Shown: positions 29,749-38,984, counted from the first letter of the stretch. The stretch is DNA of 64,000 nt from Alistipes finegoldii DSM 17242 (GCF_000265365.1 NC_018011.1:2869501-2933500); one strand, 5' to 3'. Numbers and translations are program-made. Notes: generated from the letters alone by a model not told the origin.

Positions 29749-30858
29749 TTATTGTGCTTTTTGCGCGTCGAGCTGGCTCAGGGCGAACGCGTATGCGCCC
29801 ACCGAAATGGCGTTGCTCGCGCCGAGTTTCGAAATAGCGACGCCGATGCGCTTCTGGGGGTCGTAAGCCACGTAACGGTCGGTTCCGTAGACCTTCAGCG
29901 TGCGCTGATCGCCTTTGGCGAACTCCTTGAACTCCTCTTCGCTGTCCAGATCGTAAACCTTCATCTGCACGCGGTTCAGCTCGTCGCCCGCGATGGTGTG
30001 CATCTTGCTGCGCAGCTCTTTGAGCAGGCTGGGCATGATCCATTTGCGGGCGCCCGTGATGCCGCCGCCGATGACGATCAGACCGTCGATCAGCGTCACG
30101 GCCGTAGCCATGGCGTCGCCGGCGATCTCGCCCATCTCGGCGAAAGCCTTGCGGGCGGCTTCCGTGTCGCCTTCGCGTTTTCCGTCGGCGATATCGCAGA
30201 GGTCCTTCGGTTCCAGCCCGTGGTTCGGGTTGCCCGTCAACTCTCCGTAGACGCGCTTCACGGCGCGGATCGCGGCGCCGTCTTCGACGATAATGTCGGG
30301 CATCTTCTTGTGCTTGAGACAAAAGGTCTCGACGCACGAGTTGTCGCCGCGGTTGAGTTCGTTGTTCACCACGATACCGATGCCCAGACCCGTGCCGAAC
30401 GTGTAGCCCACCAGATTCTTGTAGCGTTTGGGGCTTCCCAGCGCTTCGAGCCGGGCGTTCACTTCGGGCAGTGCGCCGCCCAGCGCTTCGCCGTAGGAGA
30501 AGAGGTCGCCGTCGTTGTTGATGAAAACCGGAATGCCGAATTTGTATTCGAGGAACGGCCCCAGCGCCACGCCTTCGCGGAACGAGGGGAAGTTGGGCAG
30601 ATAGCCGCCGATGATTCCGTTCGGGTAGTCGGCCGGGCCGGGGAACGCGAAGCTGATGGCGACGGGTTTCTCCTCCAGTTTGTCGATGATGGCCTGAAAG
30701 CCTTCGACCATCGTTGCCAGACATTTGTCCAAGTTGTCGGCGTTCGACGGCAACGTGATGGGATCGACGATGAATTTGTTGGCCTGCATGGCGCCGAACA
30801 CCAAGTTCGTGCCGCCTGCGTCGAGTGTGATGACCACACGGTTGTCGTATCTGTACAT
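29749..30858 (-). CDS. ROK-family sugar kinase
   Basis: A 369-residue ROK kinase without an N-terminal DNA-binding domain, so an enzyme. The ATP-binding motif LDAGGTNLVFGAM is at 12-24, the sugar-binding FAFPGPADYPNG and FINNDGDLFSYGE follow, and GTGLGIGIVVNNELNRG is the second phosphate motif. The usual ROK zinc cluster is reduced (NSCVETFCLKHKK). Bacteroides RokA is a ROK hexokinase acting on glucose, mannose and N-acetylhexosamines; the manA neighbour suggests mannose or glucose here. It lies 10 bases after the transporter gene. Confidence 0.88.
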   Translation of the reverse strand: MYRYDNRVVITLDAGGTNLVFGAMQANKFIVDPITLPSNADNLDKCLATMVEGFQAIIDKLEEKPVAISFAFPGPADYPNGIIGGYLPNFPSFREGVALGPFLEYKFGIPVFINNDGDLFSYGEALGGALPEVNARLEALGSPKRYKNLVGYTFGTGLGIGIVVNNELNRGDNSCVETFCLKHKKMPDIIVEDGAAIRAVKRVYGELTGNPNHGLEPKDLCDIADGKREGDTEAARKAFAEMGEIAGDAMATAVTLIDGLIVIGGGITGARKWIMPSLLKELRSKMHTIAGDELNRVQMKVYDLDSEEEFKEFAKGDQRTLKVYGTDRYVAYDPQKRIGVAISKLGASNAISVGAYAFALSQLDAQKAQ

Positions 30859-30868
30859 GGTATTTTGG

Positions 30869-32038
30869 TTATTTGTTGGCTTTGGATTTGATGCTGTATG
30901 CGCAGAAGGTCAGGTATACGGCGCAGACGGTCAGGATGATGAGCGAGCCGACCTGCGATCCGACGGTTTCGGTCAGCAGCCCCATCAGCGGGGGGATGAT
31001 CGCGCCTCCGCAGACGCCCGTAATCATCAGGCCCGAAATTTCATTGGCCTTGTCCGGGCGGCGGCGCAGCGCCAGCGAGTAGACGATCGAGAAGACGCAC
31101 GAGAGGGCGAAGGCGAAGACGCCCACGCAAATCAGTATCTCGATGTAGCTGTTGGCGAAATAGAGCACGCCCAGCGCCGCGAGCATCACGATGAGGTTTA
31201 CGCGCAGGTAGCGGACGTCCGAGAGACGCGCCAGCAGGAATGCGCCGATGAATGCGCCGGCCGTACGGCAGAAGAAATAGACGCTCGATCCGAGTCCTGC
31301 GTCGGTGATTTCGAGTCCGCAGCGTTCGATCAGCAGTTTGGGCGTCAGCGTGTTCATGCCCACGTCGAGACCTACGGTGCAGAGGATGCCGATGAAGAAG
31401 AGCAGGATATGGCTGTCCTTCAGCAGCGAGAACGTTGCGCCGACCGAACTGCCCGACTGTAGGGAAACCTCCTCTTTGGGAATCGAGGTCATCATCAGCC
31501 AAAGCGACGAGAGAAGCGTGATCGCGGCGAAGATCGGGAAGAGGTACTGCCAGTTGCCGAAGACGTTCACCGCGAAGACGGCGATAATCGGACCCATGAA
31601 CGACGAGACGGCCTTCACGACCTGTCCCGCCGTGAGCGAGCTGGTAAGCGATTCGCCCGACACGACATTCGTCAGCAGCGGATTGAGCGACACCTGCAGG
31701 ATCGTGTTGCCGATTCCCAGCAGCGCGAAGGCCACCATGCAGGTCGCGAAATTATACGATACGAACGGAATCAGCATGCCGACGATCGTGATGACGTTGC
31801 TGATCTGGACGGTGCGTTTGCGTCCGACGCGGTTCATTGCCAGTGCTACGGGGACCGAGAGCAGCAGGAACCAGAGGAATACCATCGACGGAATGAATCC
31901 GGCGAGGGCTTCGCTGAGGTTGAAATCGTTTTTGACATAGGTGGTCGAGATGCCGACCACGTCGCAGAATCCCATCACGAAGAAGCTGAAAAGGATGGGC
32001 ATTACTTTGGTTACGGAGGTTTTACGGGCTGATTCCAT
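30869..32038 (-). CDS. MFS sugar transporter (FucP/NanT-like)
   Basis: A 389-residue protein with twelve predicted transmembrane helices and the MFS A-like motif NRVGRKRTVQISN between helices 2 and 3. It resembles the FucP-type sugar permeases common in Bacteroidota. Co-transcription with a ROK kinase and manA suggests uptake of free mannose, glucose or N-acetylhexosamine into the cytoplasm. The ATG at 32038 is preferred over a GTG at 32056; a -7 box TATCTTTG is at 32059-32066. Confidence 0.85.
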   Translation of the reverse strand: MESARKTSVTKVMPILFSFFVMGFCDVVGISTTYVKNDFNLSEALAGFIPSMVFLWFLLLSVPVALAMNRVGRKRTVQISNVITIVGMLIPFVSYNFATCMVAFALLGIGNTILQVSLNPLLTNVVSGESLTSSLTAGQVVKAVSSFMGPIIAVFAVNVFGNWQYLFPIFAAITLLSSLWLMMTSIPKEEVSLQSGSSVGATFSLLKDSHILLFFIGILCTVGLDVGMNTLTPKLLIERCGLEITDAGLGSSVYFFCRTAGAFIGAFLLARLSDVRYLRVNLIVMLAALGVLYFANSYIEILICVGVFAFALSCVFSIVYSLALRRRPDKANEISGLMITGVCGGAIIPPLMGLLTETVGSQVGSLIILTVCAVYLTFCAYSIKSKANK

Positions 32039-32058
32039 AAGTTTGGTTTTTTGCACCC

Positions 32059-32066
32059 CAAAGATA
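32059..32066 (-). promoter_or_regulatory. -7 promoter element for the MFS-ROK-manA operon
   Basis: TATCTTTG on the minus strand, 20 bases before the ATG at 32038. A GTG start at 32056 would leave almost no leader. Confidence 0.55.
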
Positions 32067-32212
32067 GTAAAAATATGGCGAACCCCGTATCCTCAAGCCT
32101 GAAAGTGTACTAATCCGGCAGAAAAATTTACTTGCGGAAGTGCGGCCGGAGGGGATTTCGTGCGTTTTTTATATCTTTGTTCGATTTCTAACCCGTTAAA
32201 CGATCCTTTGAA

Positions 32213-33133
32213 ATGAAGAAATTGCTGATTCTCGCGCTGTTTGCCGCCGTGACCTTTTGTGCCGCTGCTCAGGAGCTGACCGTGGCCACCTATAATATCC
32301 GCAACGCCAATCGGGGCGACGCCGAACGCGGCAACGGCTGGGAGCGTCGCGGCCCGTGGGTGTGCCGCCTGATAGAATTCCACGGCTTCGACATTTTCGG
32401 CAGTCAGGAGGTGCTCGACGGCCAGCTGCACGACATGCTGGCGCAGCTTCCCGACTACGACTATATCGGCGTCGGCCGTGACGACGGAAAGACGCAAGGC
32501 GAATATGCGCCCGTATTCTATAAAAAGGAGCGTTTCCGCCTGCTGGACGAAGGCCACTTCTGGCTTTCGGAGATCACCGACCGTCCGAACAAAGGCTGGG
32601 ACGCCGCGCTGCCGCGCATCTGCACGTGGGGGCATTTCCTCGACCTGCAGACCAAGCGCCGCTTCTGGTTCTTCAACCTGCATATGGACCATATCGGGGT
32701 GCAGGCCCGTGAGGAGAGCGCCAAGCTTGTGGTGGCGAAGATCCGTGAAATGTGCAAACCCAAAGAGTTCGTGATCCTGACCGGAGACTTCAACGTCGAC
32801 CAGAACAATCATATCTATACGACCTTTGTCTCGTCGGGCATTTTGGCCGACTCGTACGAGACCGCCGGAAGACGCTACGCCCCGAACGGTACGTTCAACA
32901 GCTTCAACCCTTCGCTGAAGACCGACAGCCGCATCGACCATATCTTCGTGACGCCGTCGGTTCGCGTGCACGATTACGGGGTGCTGACCGATACCTACCG
33001 TACGGAGACCGCCGCCAGCGGCGAGGAGATCAAGTCGGGCGCCTTCCCCAAGGAGGTTTCACTGCACAGTTACGAGGCGCGCACGCCGTCGGACCATTTT
33101 CCGGTCGTCGTGCGTCTCGAATTCCGGAAATAG
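32213..33133 (+). CDS. Secreted endonuclease/exonuclease/phosphatase family protein
   Basis: A 306-residue exported EEP-fold hydrolase: signal peptide MKKLLILALFAAVTFCAAAQ, then ATYNIRNANRGD (metal-binding Asn), FGSQEVLDGQL (catalytic Glu), NLHMDHIG, LTGDFNVDQNN (Asp/Asn pair), SRIDHIFV and TPSDHFPV (catalytic His). The substrate could be a phosphodiester, sphingomyelin-like lipid or nucleic acid. A -7 box TATCTTTG at 32172-32179 precedes it. It is the last gene before the accessory region. Confidence 0.9.
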   Translation: MKKLLILALFAAVTFCAAAQELTVATYNIRNANRGDAERGNGWERRGPWVCRLIEFHGFDIFGSQEVLDGQLHDMLAQLPDYDYIGVGRDDGKTQGEYAPVFYKKERFRLLDEGHFWLSEITDRPNKGWDAALPRICTWGHFLDLQTKRRFWFFNLHMDHIGVQAREESAKLVVAKIREMCKPKEFVILTGDFNVDQNNHIYTTFVSSGILADSYETAGRRYAPNGTFNSFNPSLKTDSRIDHIFVTPSVRVHDYGVLTDTYRTETAASGEEIKSGAFPKEVSLHSYEARTPSDHFPVVVRLEFRK

Positions 33134-33170
33134 CGTCATCCCTGCGGAACCCGTTGCCGGATAGAAAACC

Positions 33171-33195
33171 GGGCAAGCCTTAGTCGGACTTGCCC
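33171..33195 (+). terminator. Possible terminator after the EEP gene
   Basis: GGGCAAG pairs with CTTGCCC around an 11-base loop, followed by a weak T-rich stretch. It lies about 40 bases past the stop codon. Confidence 0.5.
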
Positions 33196-33253
33196 AGTTC
33201 TTTGTTTGTCTGTTTCTGTCCTTGTTTGTCGGCAAGGGGCGGCCCGGTGCCAG

Positions 33254-33271
33254 TGTCCCGTCCTGAAAAAG
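33254..33271 (+). repeat. Extra partial copy of the IS left end
   Basis: TGTCCCGTCCTGAAAAAG, the first 18 bases of the IS inverted repeat, is repeated in direct orientation 20 bases outside the intact left end at 33274. It may be a remnant of a second copy or of a tandem insertion. Confidence 0.75.
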
Positions 33272-33314
33272 TTTGTCCCGTCCTGAAAAAGGTTTACAGA
33301 AAAGAGTAAATCTT

Positions 33315-33728
33315 ATGCAGCAAAAAACGAATTCAGACTTATCACGTCATTATTTACCGCGTCAGTTGCGTCATCTGATTTTACAGGAGTATTTGAGCGG
33401 AGTCAAGACGGCTCGCCAACTCTCCGAAGAACATGGTATTCCCATGTCTACGATTCATAAGATGGGTCAGCGGTGGAAAGCGAAAAACAGTTGTAGCTTT
33501 GTGAGTACCCCTAATCCTTATCCGATCATGTCCCGCGTTACGAGTGAAGAAGCCAGTGAATTATTATCCGAGAACAAAGCCCTTCGGCGGCGCTTGGAAG
33601 AGGCTTTATTACGTCTGGAAGGCTATGAGATCATGGGAGATATCCTCCAAGAAGAATACGGTATCGACCTGCTAAAAAAATCCGCAGCCGGACAGTCCAG
33701 CGTCTCAAAGAAAGACACACAGCAATGA
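33315..33728 (+). CDS. IS3-family transposase OrfA
   Basis: A 137-residue protein with an N-terminal helix-turn-helix that binds the IS ends (EYLSGVKTARQLSEEHGIPMST) and a leucine-rich coiled coil (ENKALRRRLEEALLRLEGYEI) for dimerisation, as usual for OrfA. The ATG at 33315 is used. Translation can slip to the orfB frame at the A7 run 33674-33680. Confidence 0.9.
   Translation: MQQKTNSDLSRHYLPRQLRHLILQEYLSGVKTARQLSEEHGIPMSTIHKMGQRWKAKNSCSFVSTPNPYPIMSRVTSEEASELLSENKALRRRLEEALLRLEGYEIMGDILQEEYGIDLLKKSAAGQSSVSKKDTQQ
33674..33680 (+). other. -1 ribosomal frameshift site, A AAA AAA
   Basis: Seven A residues lie in phase as A-AAA-AAA in the orfA frame. A -1 slip here enters the orfB frame, which is open from this point (ATC CGC AGC CGG ...) through the orfB ATG at 33725, allowing an OrfAB fusion transposase. 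Confidence 0.75.
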
Positions 33729-34615
33729 GCCTGTCGTTTCTGTGCGGGTTGTTCGGCTATACCCGTCAGGCCTATTATAAACATTTACGGCGTAATAGGG
33801 AAGGATCCTTGTCCGACACCCTTCTTTTGGAGCGGGTGGGTTACTACCGGAAACTGATGCCCAGGCTCGGCGGTCGCAAACTGTGGCATTTGCTGCAACA
33901 AGACGGATTTCCGGTCAGCCGGGATCGGTTATTTACGCTGCTTTCGGAAAACAATCTTCTGGTCAAACGTCGGAAGAAATACAGCGTTACGACCTGCTCG
34001 CGGCACTGGATGCGTAAATATCCGAATCTGATCCGGGGTTTCGACCTCGAGCGGCCGCATCGTTTATGGGTCGGAGATATTACGTACATTTCTTTGAAAG
34101 AAGGATTTGCATATCTGGCTTTGATAACGGATGCCTATTCCAAACGGATCGTAGGCTATGATCTGAATACGACATTGGAACGGGACGGAGCGCTCCGTGC
34201 ACTGAGGATGGCCATAGACCAGACTCCGCAGCAAAAACGGCAAGGGTTAATCCATCATTCGGACAGAGGATGCCAATATTGTTCAAAAGAATATGTGAAA
34301 TTGCTGACCGATAATGGGATTCGCATCAGCATGACTGAAAAGGGCGATCCGTATGAGAATGCCGTTGCCGAACGGGTGAACGGTATTCTGAAGAGCGAAT
34401 GGATCGACGAGGAATGTTTTGAAAGTTTTCAGGCAGCAAAAGAACGCATCGATGAGATCGTTATCCTTTATAATTCATTCAGACCTCATGCCAGCTGCGA
34501 TTGGCTTACGCCCTTGGAAGCGGAACTTAGAACCGGGAAACTCAAACATCATTGGGGCCGAAAGACGGTTGTTCGGAAGGCATATGTAAACTTATATCAG
34601 GACAATATTTTTTGA
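33725..34615 (+). CDS. IS3-family transposase OrfB (DDE integrase)
   Basis: A 296-residue rve-type catalytic subunit. The triad is visible as Asp118 (WVGDITYI), Asp180 (HHSDRG) and Glu216 (NAVAERVNG), with the usual 35-residue spacing between the last two. It overlaps the end of orfA (ATGA) in the -1 frame and can be made alone or as an OrfAB fusion. All motifs are intact, so the element may be active. Confidence 0.95.
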   Translation: MSLSFLCGLFGYTRQAYYKHLRRNREGSLSDTLLLERVGYYRKLMPRLGGRKLWHLLQQDGFPVSRDRLFTLLSENNLLVKRRKKYSVTTCSRHWMRKYPNLIRGFDLERPHRLWVGDITYISLKEGFAYLALITDAYSKRIVGYDLNTTLERDGALRALRMAIDQTPQQKRQGLIHHSDRGCQYCSKEYVKLLTDNGIRISMTEKGDPYENAVAERVNGILKSEWIDEECFESFQAAKERIDEIVILYNSFRPHASCDWLTPLEAELRTGKLKHHWGRKTVVRKAYVNLYQDNIF

Positions 34616-34658
34616 ACCAAAATGTTTATCTTTAATTATCAATCACTGTAAACCTTTT

Positions 34659-35333
34659 TCAGGACGGGACACGGCATCTGATTTTAACTCCTTTTACCGG
34701 AACAAAAGCACCTGCATAATCATCGTAAACTCTGATAGTTCCCTCCGGTCTGCGTTTTCCGCGAGTTTCCGGTTCCTGTTCTTCAAGGGGGTATCCAAGA
34801 CTTAAAAAAGCAGCTTCCTCCACATTTATAATACCCCCGCGAGTGGGTGAGATTGTTTCATCTTCTGCCGGAATATAGCATTCTTCAATCACCTCATAAG
34901 GTATTTCTTTGGGAAATGCGAAGTCTGGCTTTACGGTTGTATACAACCAAGTAAAACTACCCTCCGGAATAGTCGGGTCTTGATAAACCGCATCTTCCGG
35001 AAGTTCGATATTGAGCGGATAGTCGAACAGTTCGAGGTCATAATCGTTTTTCAGGGCAATAAGTTGTAAACTGTCCTGCGGTAAGAATCTGACGTACAAA
35101 TCCGTCGGTTCAATAGTTTTAGAAACATTATACGAATCGTAAACACCCTGTATGACATCAACCGTGTACGGATTCGGTAAAAGTTCATATTCTACCATAT
35201 CACTTCCATCCGAACGGGTTTTTGCGAGTGCCGGCGCGTTGGAATTATCATCGGTCATAATGTCTGTTTCGTCTTTGGTACAAGAGGACAGCATCACAGC
35301 CAATAATAATATCACCGAATATATTTTCTTCAT
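34659..35333 (-). pseudogene. Lipoprotein gene truncated at its 3' end by the IS element
   Basis: The protein begins with a lipoprotein signal (MKKIYSVILLLAVMLSSC) and has the layout of a Bacteroidota lipoprotein group that continues into a carboxypeptidase-like regulatory domain (LPNPYTVDVIQGVYDSY, DLYVRFLPQDS, then VPVKGVKIRCR). The reading frame runs into the IS right end at 34671; the last four codons and stop (R-V-P-S-stop) come from the inverted repeat. The C-terminal domain expected after GVKIRCR is therefore lost. No continuation is recognisable on the other side of the IS. Function unknown. Confidence 0.75.
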
Positions 35334-35373
35334 AAAACAGTTTTATGTAATTCCGTCAAAATTCAATGATTTC

Positions 35374-36046
35374 CTATTTCCCGGCGGCTTTTAATTGACT
35401 TTCCAATGCAGCGACGCGCGCGGTTAATTCCTGAATGGCGCCCGTCAGAATCGGGATAAGGGCGGAATAATTGACAAGACGGTCACCCTCTTCTGTCATG
35501 GCGACTGCTCCGGGAATGATAGCTTCTAATTCCTGCGCCAAAAAACCGTATTCCTCCACACCGCTTTGCACTGGACGAATATTGAATCTTTCGTATTCGC
35601 TTTCATCCCTCCAATGATATTTCACGGGATTCAATTTCAGCACCATATTCGTTGACGGGTTAGATTGTGCAGTCGCTATGTTAATGGAAAAAGCAGACCG
35701 GGAAACGGGTGTCGTTTTCAATGAGCGAATATTGGTTTTCAGTTTTTCATCCGAAGTCTGATACATCGTGCGGCAATAAAGGTCGATATACAAGGACCTG
35801 TCGCTATCCAAAAACACAAGTTTATTGGTTGTAGTAGACATACGGGGATCGGCTGCATGAATGTGCATTTTGATACCGTTTTGGTCCGTGGACCCCCAAT
35901 AGTGCGCCCATCCCGCCCAACTCGTCGTATAGGTTTTATACATACCTCGTCCTACGGTGAGTTTGCCGTCCTTATAGGTCATTTGGGCCAAGCAGTTAAT
36001 CGTAACTGAAAGAACAAACAGAATGGTGAAGATCGTTTTTTTTCAT
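35374..36046 (-). pseudogene. S74 tail-fibre-chaperone domain protein, frameshifted in the signal peptide
   Basis: The C-terminal part has the intramolecular-chaperone (Peptidase S74) pattern: TSDEKLKTNIRSL, LNPVKYHWRDESEYERF, YGFLAQELEAIIPGAV, VNYSALIPILTGAIQEL and a coiled-coil end. A clear signal peptide (TIFTILFVLSVTINCLAQ) precedes it in frame, but the ATG at 36046 is joined through eight A residues (36043-36036) where seven would restore the frame M-K-K-T-I-F. Translation could otherwise start only at a TTG at 35991 without a signal. The intact paralogue at 54770-55390 has the same layout. Confidence 0.75.
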
Positions 36047-36117
36047 AAGACAAAATTTTAAGGGTTAAAAGTTATTTTGAGGTTTGGAAATTGGCGTTTT
36101 GAATATTGTGGACACGA

Positions 36118-38115
36118 TCATTTTCCGAACGTGCGGGTATATGAAACCGACGGCATGATAGGTATTAGCACCGTTGCCTTATAGCTGCCCCGGTAAGGAT
36201 AAATGCTTACGGGGTTTTTGTGCCATGTGGCGTTGATGATCGAGAACTGCCAGTTGCGCACGCCGTTGCGCTTGCAGCGCTCCATGTTGTAGCTGACATC
36301 GGCGCGGAAATAGTTGTGCATCCGCATCGTGGGATAGGCCGTGATGCCGATGATCGGATTACCGTCCGTATCCGGATAGCTTTCGTTCGTCAGGCGATAC
36401 GGAAGCCCGGAACGCCATGCAACATTGAGTGAAAAGGTATGTTTTCGGCCCGGTCGCTTCACCACGTCGTAGCTGACGAACGCATTGAAATCGTGCGGTA
36501 CGTCATATTCAAACGGATAGGTTACGCCGTCCGAGCGGCGGCGGGAATCGGTATAGGTATAGGAAGCCGTCAGGCTCAGGCGTTCGGTCTGGTACTGGAG
36601 CATTGCTTCAATGCCGAACGCTCGTCCCGTGCCGTAAATGAAGCCGCCGTTGCCGAGCAGGTAATCGTCGCTGTCGTAAATCAGCGGCAGGTTGCGCATC
36701 CGTTTGTAATAGCCCTCCACCGAAAGGGTCAGGTTTTCGTGCAGCTTCGCACGGCCGCCGAGCGACACCTGCCATGCGTGTTGTAACCTGCCGTCCCGAA
36801 ACGGGGTCCAGAAGTCGATCGGCATCGAGTAGTAATAGCGGTTGAATTGAACAAGTGCCTGTGAATTTATCGTCCCCGAAAGCCAGACCGCATTGTCGCG
36901 GCCAAAATCATAGGATAGCTGCGCACGCGGCTCTACGGCATATTTTGTCTGCTCCGAATTGTCATAGACCGCGCCCCGCACACCCACGTCGGCCCGCCAG
37001 CCTCCCCATTGAAAGCGGTTGTTCAGGAACAGCGCCCCCGAAACAAGCTGCTCGGAAGAATAGCCGCGGTCCTTGTGCTGTCCGTTGATGATGCTTTTTG
37101 TGTGCATCGGTTCGAACCGCTGGTGCGAAAACGTAGCCCCGTATTCCAGCGACCAGACACGCGAAAGCCGTTGGTCGAACGTCATGCGTGCTCCGAACTC
37201 GTGGGTTTTGAAAGTCGTTTTGCCCCAATTACTGAAACCGTCGTCTTTAAATTCTGTTTCCTGACGGTTTTGCAGGTAGGTATAGTAGGCCACCACCGAG
37301 GAGCGCAGATTATCATTCCAACGCGATTCCAGCCGCAGGGATGCCGTAGTATTGCCCCAGCCGAACCCGTTTTCTGCGTGATCTTCCTTGTTCTTCATGT
37401 GGTCGTCGCCGGAATAGATTCCGAGCGAAAGCGTATGATTTCGGTGAATGTCGTAAGTCAGTTTCCCCGTCACGTCGTAGAAGCCGTAGCGGACAGCGTT
37501 ATCGACGATTGCAAGCACCGCTTCGGGAAAGAAGTAACGTGCTGAAATGAGGTAGGAACCCTTATCGCGTTTGATAGGCCCGTCGAGGGTCCCGGCCAAC
37601 GACAAGGTTCCCACCGTGAGCGACTGGCGGTGATTCCGTCGGTCGCCCTCGCGTGTGCGAATCTGCGTCAGGGCCGAGAGCCGGGAGCCGTAGGCGGGCG
37701 ATATGTAACCTTTCGACATCTCGGCCGATTGCACCGTTTCGCCGCTGAATATCGAGAGGATGCCGTAGGCATGCGCCTGATTGTAAATCGGCACGTCGTC
37801 GTAAAGAATTAATGTCTGGTCGTTGCTGCCGCCGCGTACCAGCAGACCCGACATACCGTCCTTTCCGGCCGAGACGCCCGGAAGCAGTTGCAGGAATTTG
37901 AATATGTCTTTTTCGCCCGCGAACAGCGGAGCGTATTTAAGCTGCTCGATGTCCACGGCGATATTGCCCGTCTGCTTGTAGACCATCAACGGCCTGCGGG
38001 CGGTGACGACTACCGAATCTATCGCTTCGGTGCGTGAAATGCTGTCGGCGGGAGTTTGCGCCGTAAGTAAGGCGGGAATGCAAAGCGCCAGACAGCCTGC
38101 GAGCAGTTTCCTCAT
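36118..38115 (-). CDS. TonB-dependent outer-membrane receptor
   Basis: A 665-residue receptor: signal peptide (MRKLLAGCLALCIPALLTAQ), a short TonB-box-like region (EAIDSVVVTARR), a plug domain (about 45-150; DIFKFLQLLPGVSAGKDG, GLLVRGGSNDQTLILYDDVPIYN) and a beta-barrel ending in aromatic SYTRTFGK. It lacks the N-terminal carboxypeptidase-like domain of SusC proteins. Its start overlaps the DUF4249 stop, and DUF4249 lipoproteins habitually pair with such receptors. It belongs to the first accessory cassette; its ligand is unknown. Confidence 0.9.
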   Translation of the reverse strand: MRKLLAGCLALCIPALLTAQTPADSISRTEAIDSVVVTARRPLMVYKQTGNIAVDIEQLKYAPLFAGEKDIFKFLQLLPGVSAGKDGMSGLLVRGGSNDQTLILYDDVPIYNQAHAYGILSIFSGETVQSAEMSKGYISPAYGSRLSALTQIRTREGDRRNHRQSLTVGTLSLAGTLDGPIKRDKGSYLISARYFFPEAVLAIVDNAVRYGFYDVTGKLTYDIHRNHTLSLGIYSGDDHMKNKEDHAENGFGWGNTTASLRLESRWNDNLRSSVVAYYTYLQNRQETEFKDDGFSNWGKTTFKTHEFGARMTFDQRLSRVWSLEYGATFSHQRFEPMHTKSIINGQHKDRGYSSEQLVSGALFLNNRFQWGGWRADVGVRGAVYDNSEQTKYAVEPRAQLSYDFGRDNAVWLSGTINSQALVQFNRYYYSMPIDFWTPFRDGRLQHAWQVSLGGRAKLHENLTLSVEGYYKRMRNLPLIYDSDDYLLGNGGFIYGTGRAFGIEAMLQYQTERLSLTASYTYTDSRRRSDGVTYPFEYDVPHDFNAFVSYDVVKRPGRKHTFSLNVAWRSGLPYRLTNESYPDTDGNPIIGITAYPTMRMHNYFRADVSYNMERCKRNGVRNWQFSIINATWHKNPVSIYPYRGSYKATVLIPIMPSVSYTRTFGK

Positions 38116-38981
38116 AATTCGGGCGTCGTGTAATAGTTATATCCGGCGAAGATGCCGATACCGTTGTCAATGTTCGAGTAGACCGTGATCTGCTCGATAA
38201 AGGGATTTTCCTGCGCACTTTCTCCCGTATTCAGCTCATGTTTATATCGGGAGCGCATATAGCGGTCGTAGGTGTCGGACGCCGCAATAATCTGAAATGT
38301 GTGCCTGTTTTCAACGGCTCCGAAAACCGAGAAGCGGAGCGGGAATGCTGCGCCGAGATTTTCGCGGGCGACACGCAGAAAATATTCGAAATCTATGGTG
38401 CTTCCTTTTTCGTCGGATTCGTAGGCGTCGTTCGCGCCGTTCACCTGATCGACAAATACGGAAGTCGTATAGAACGCATATATATCTTTTTCTCCGTTAT
38501 TGTCCTGTTCCGTACCCCGGAGCCAGATAGCTTTGGCATCCACGCCTGCAGTAAGGTCCGTCATGTCGAAATGCCGATACCATCCCTTTTGGTGCGCGAA
38601 CGATATGCGGGCTGCGGGTGCTTCGGGAATCGTCGTCCGGGCGGATAACTCGCCGTAGCCGGGGACCGACACGACAAGACGGTATGAGCGCCCGGCAACA
38701 GCCCGGAACGTTGTTTGGGTCGTGCCCTCCGGATCGGCCGGACAGCGCACAACCTCGGTATTATCTTCGTACAGGCGGATTTCGGCTTCCCCAACGGGAG
38801 TAAACCCGCTTTGGGCCGAGTAGCTGCGGCTCCAATGCAGGCGTACCGCAAAGGGTTCCTGCGGCGAGATCAACGCATTGACAACCACGCGGGGCTTAAA
38901 ATCCTTTTCGCCGAACGAATAATCGACCTCGCAGGCCCAGCAGATAAAAACTACAAAGAATACCGAAATGCAGCGCAGCAT
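38112..38981 (-). CDS. DUF4249 lipoprotein, partner of the TonB receptor
   Basis: A 289-residue lipoprotein (MLRCISVFFVVFICWAC, lipid Cys17) of the DUF4249 family: VVVNALISPQEPFAVRLHWSRS, EAEIRLYEDN, YRLVVSVPGYGELSARTTIPE. These surface proteins are found beside TonB receptors of this type and may cover the barrel. It overlaps the receptor gene by four bases and starts only three bases after the preceding lipoprotein gene, giving a tight operon. Confidence 0.85.
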   Translation of the reverse strand: MLRCISVFFVVFICWACEVDYSFGEKDFKPRVVVNALISPQEPFAVRLHWSRSYSAQSGFTPVGEAEIRLYEDNTEVVRCPADPEGTTQTTFRAVAGRSYRLVVSVPGYGELSARTTIPEAPAARISFAHQKGWYRHFDMTDLTAGVDAKAIWLRGTEQDNNGEKDIYAFYTTSVFVDQVNGANDAYESDEKGSTIDFEYFLRVARENLGAAFPLRFSVFGAVENRHTFQIIAASDTYDRYMRSRYKHELNTGESAQENPFIEQITVYSNIDNGIGIFAGYNYYTTPEL

Positions 38982-38984
38982 GGT

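Larger units (their letters stand above)
33274..34671 (+). mobile_element. Complete IS3-family insertion sequence (1398 bp)
   Basis: Perfect 25-bp inverted repeats (33274-33298 and 34647-34671, beginning TGTCCCGTCCTGAAAAAGG) enclose an orfA/orfB pair in the IS3 arrangement, with overlapping -1 frames and a DDE integrase in orfB. No 3- or 4-base target duplication is seen, and an extra end copy lies outside the left repeat. The right end enters the lipoprotein gene at 34659. The element sits at the change from GC-rich core genes to more AT-rich accessory DNA. Confidence 0.93.

Noticed and set aside
33134..33273. Attachment site of an integrative element at the left border
   Set aside because: The border is occupied by the IS; no tRNA end, integrase gene or matching right-end repeat is visible in the window.
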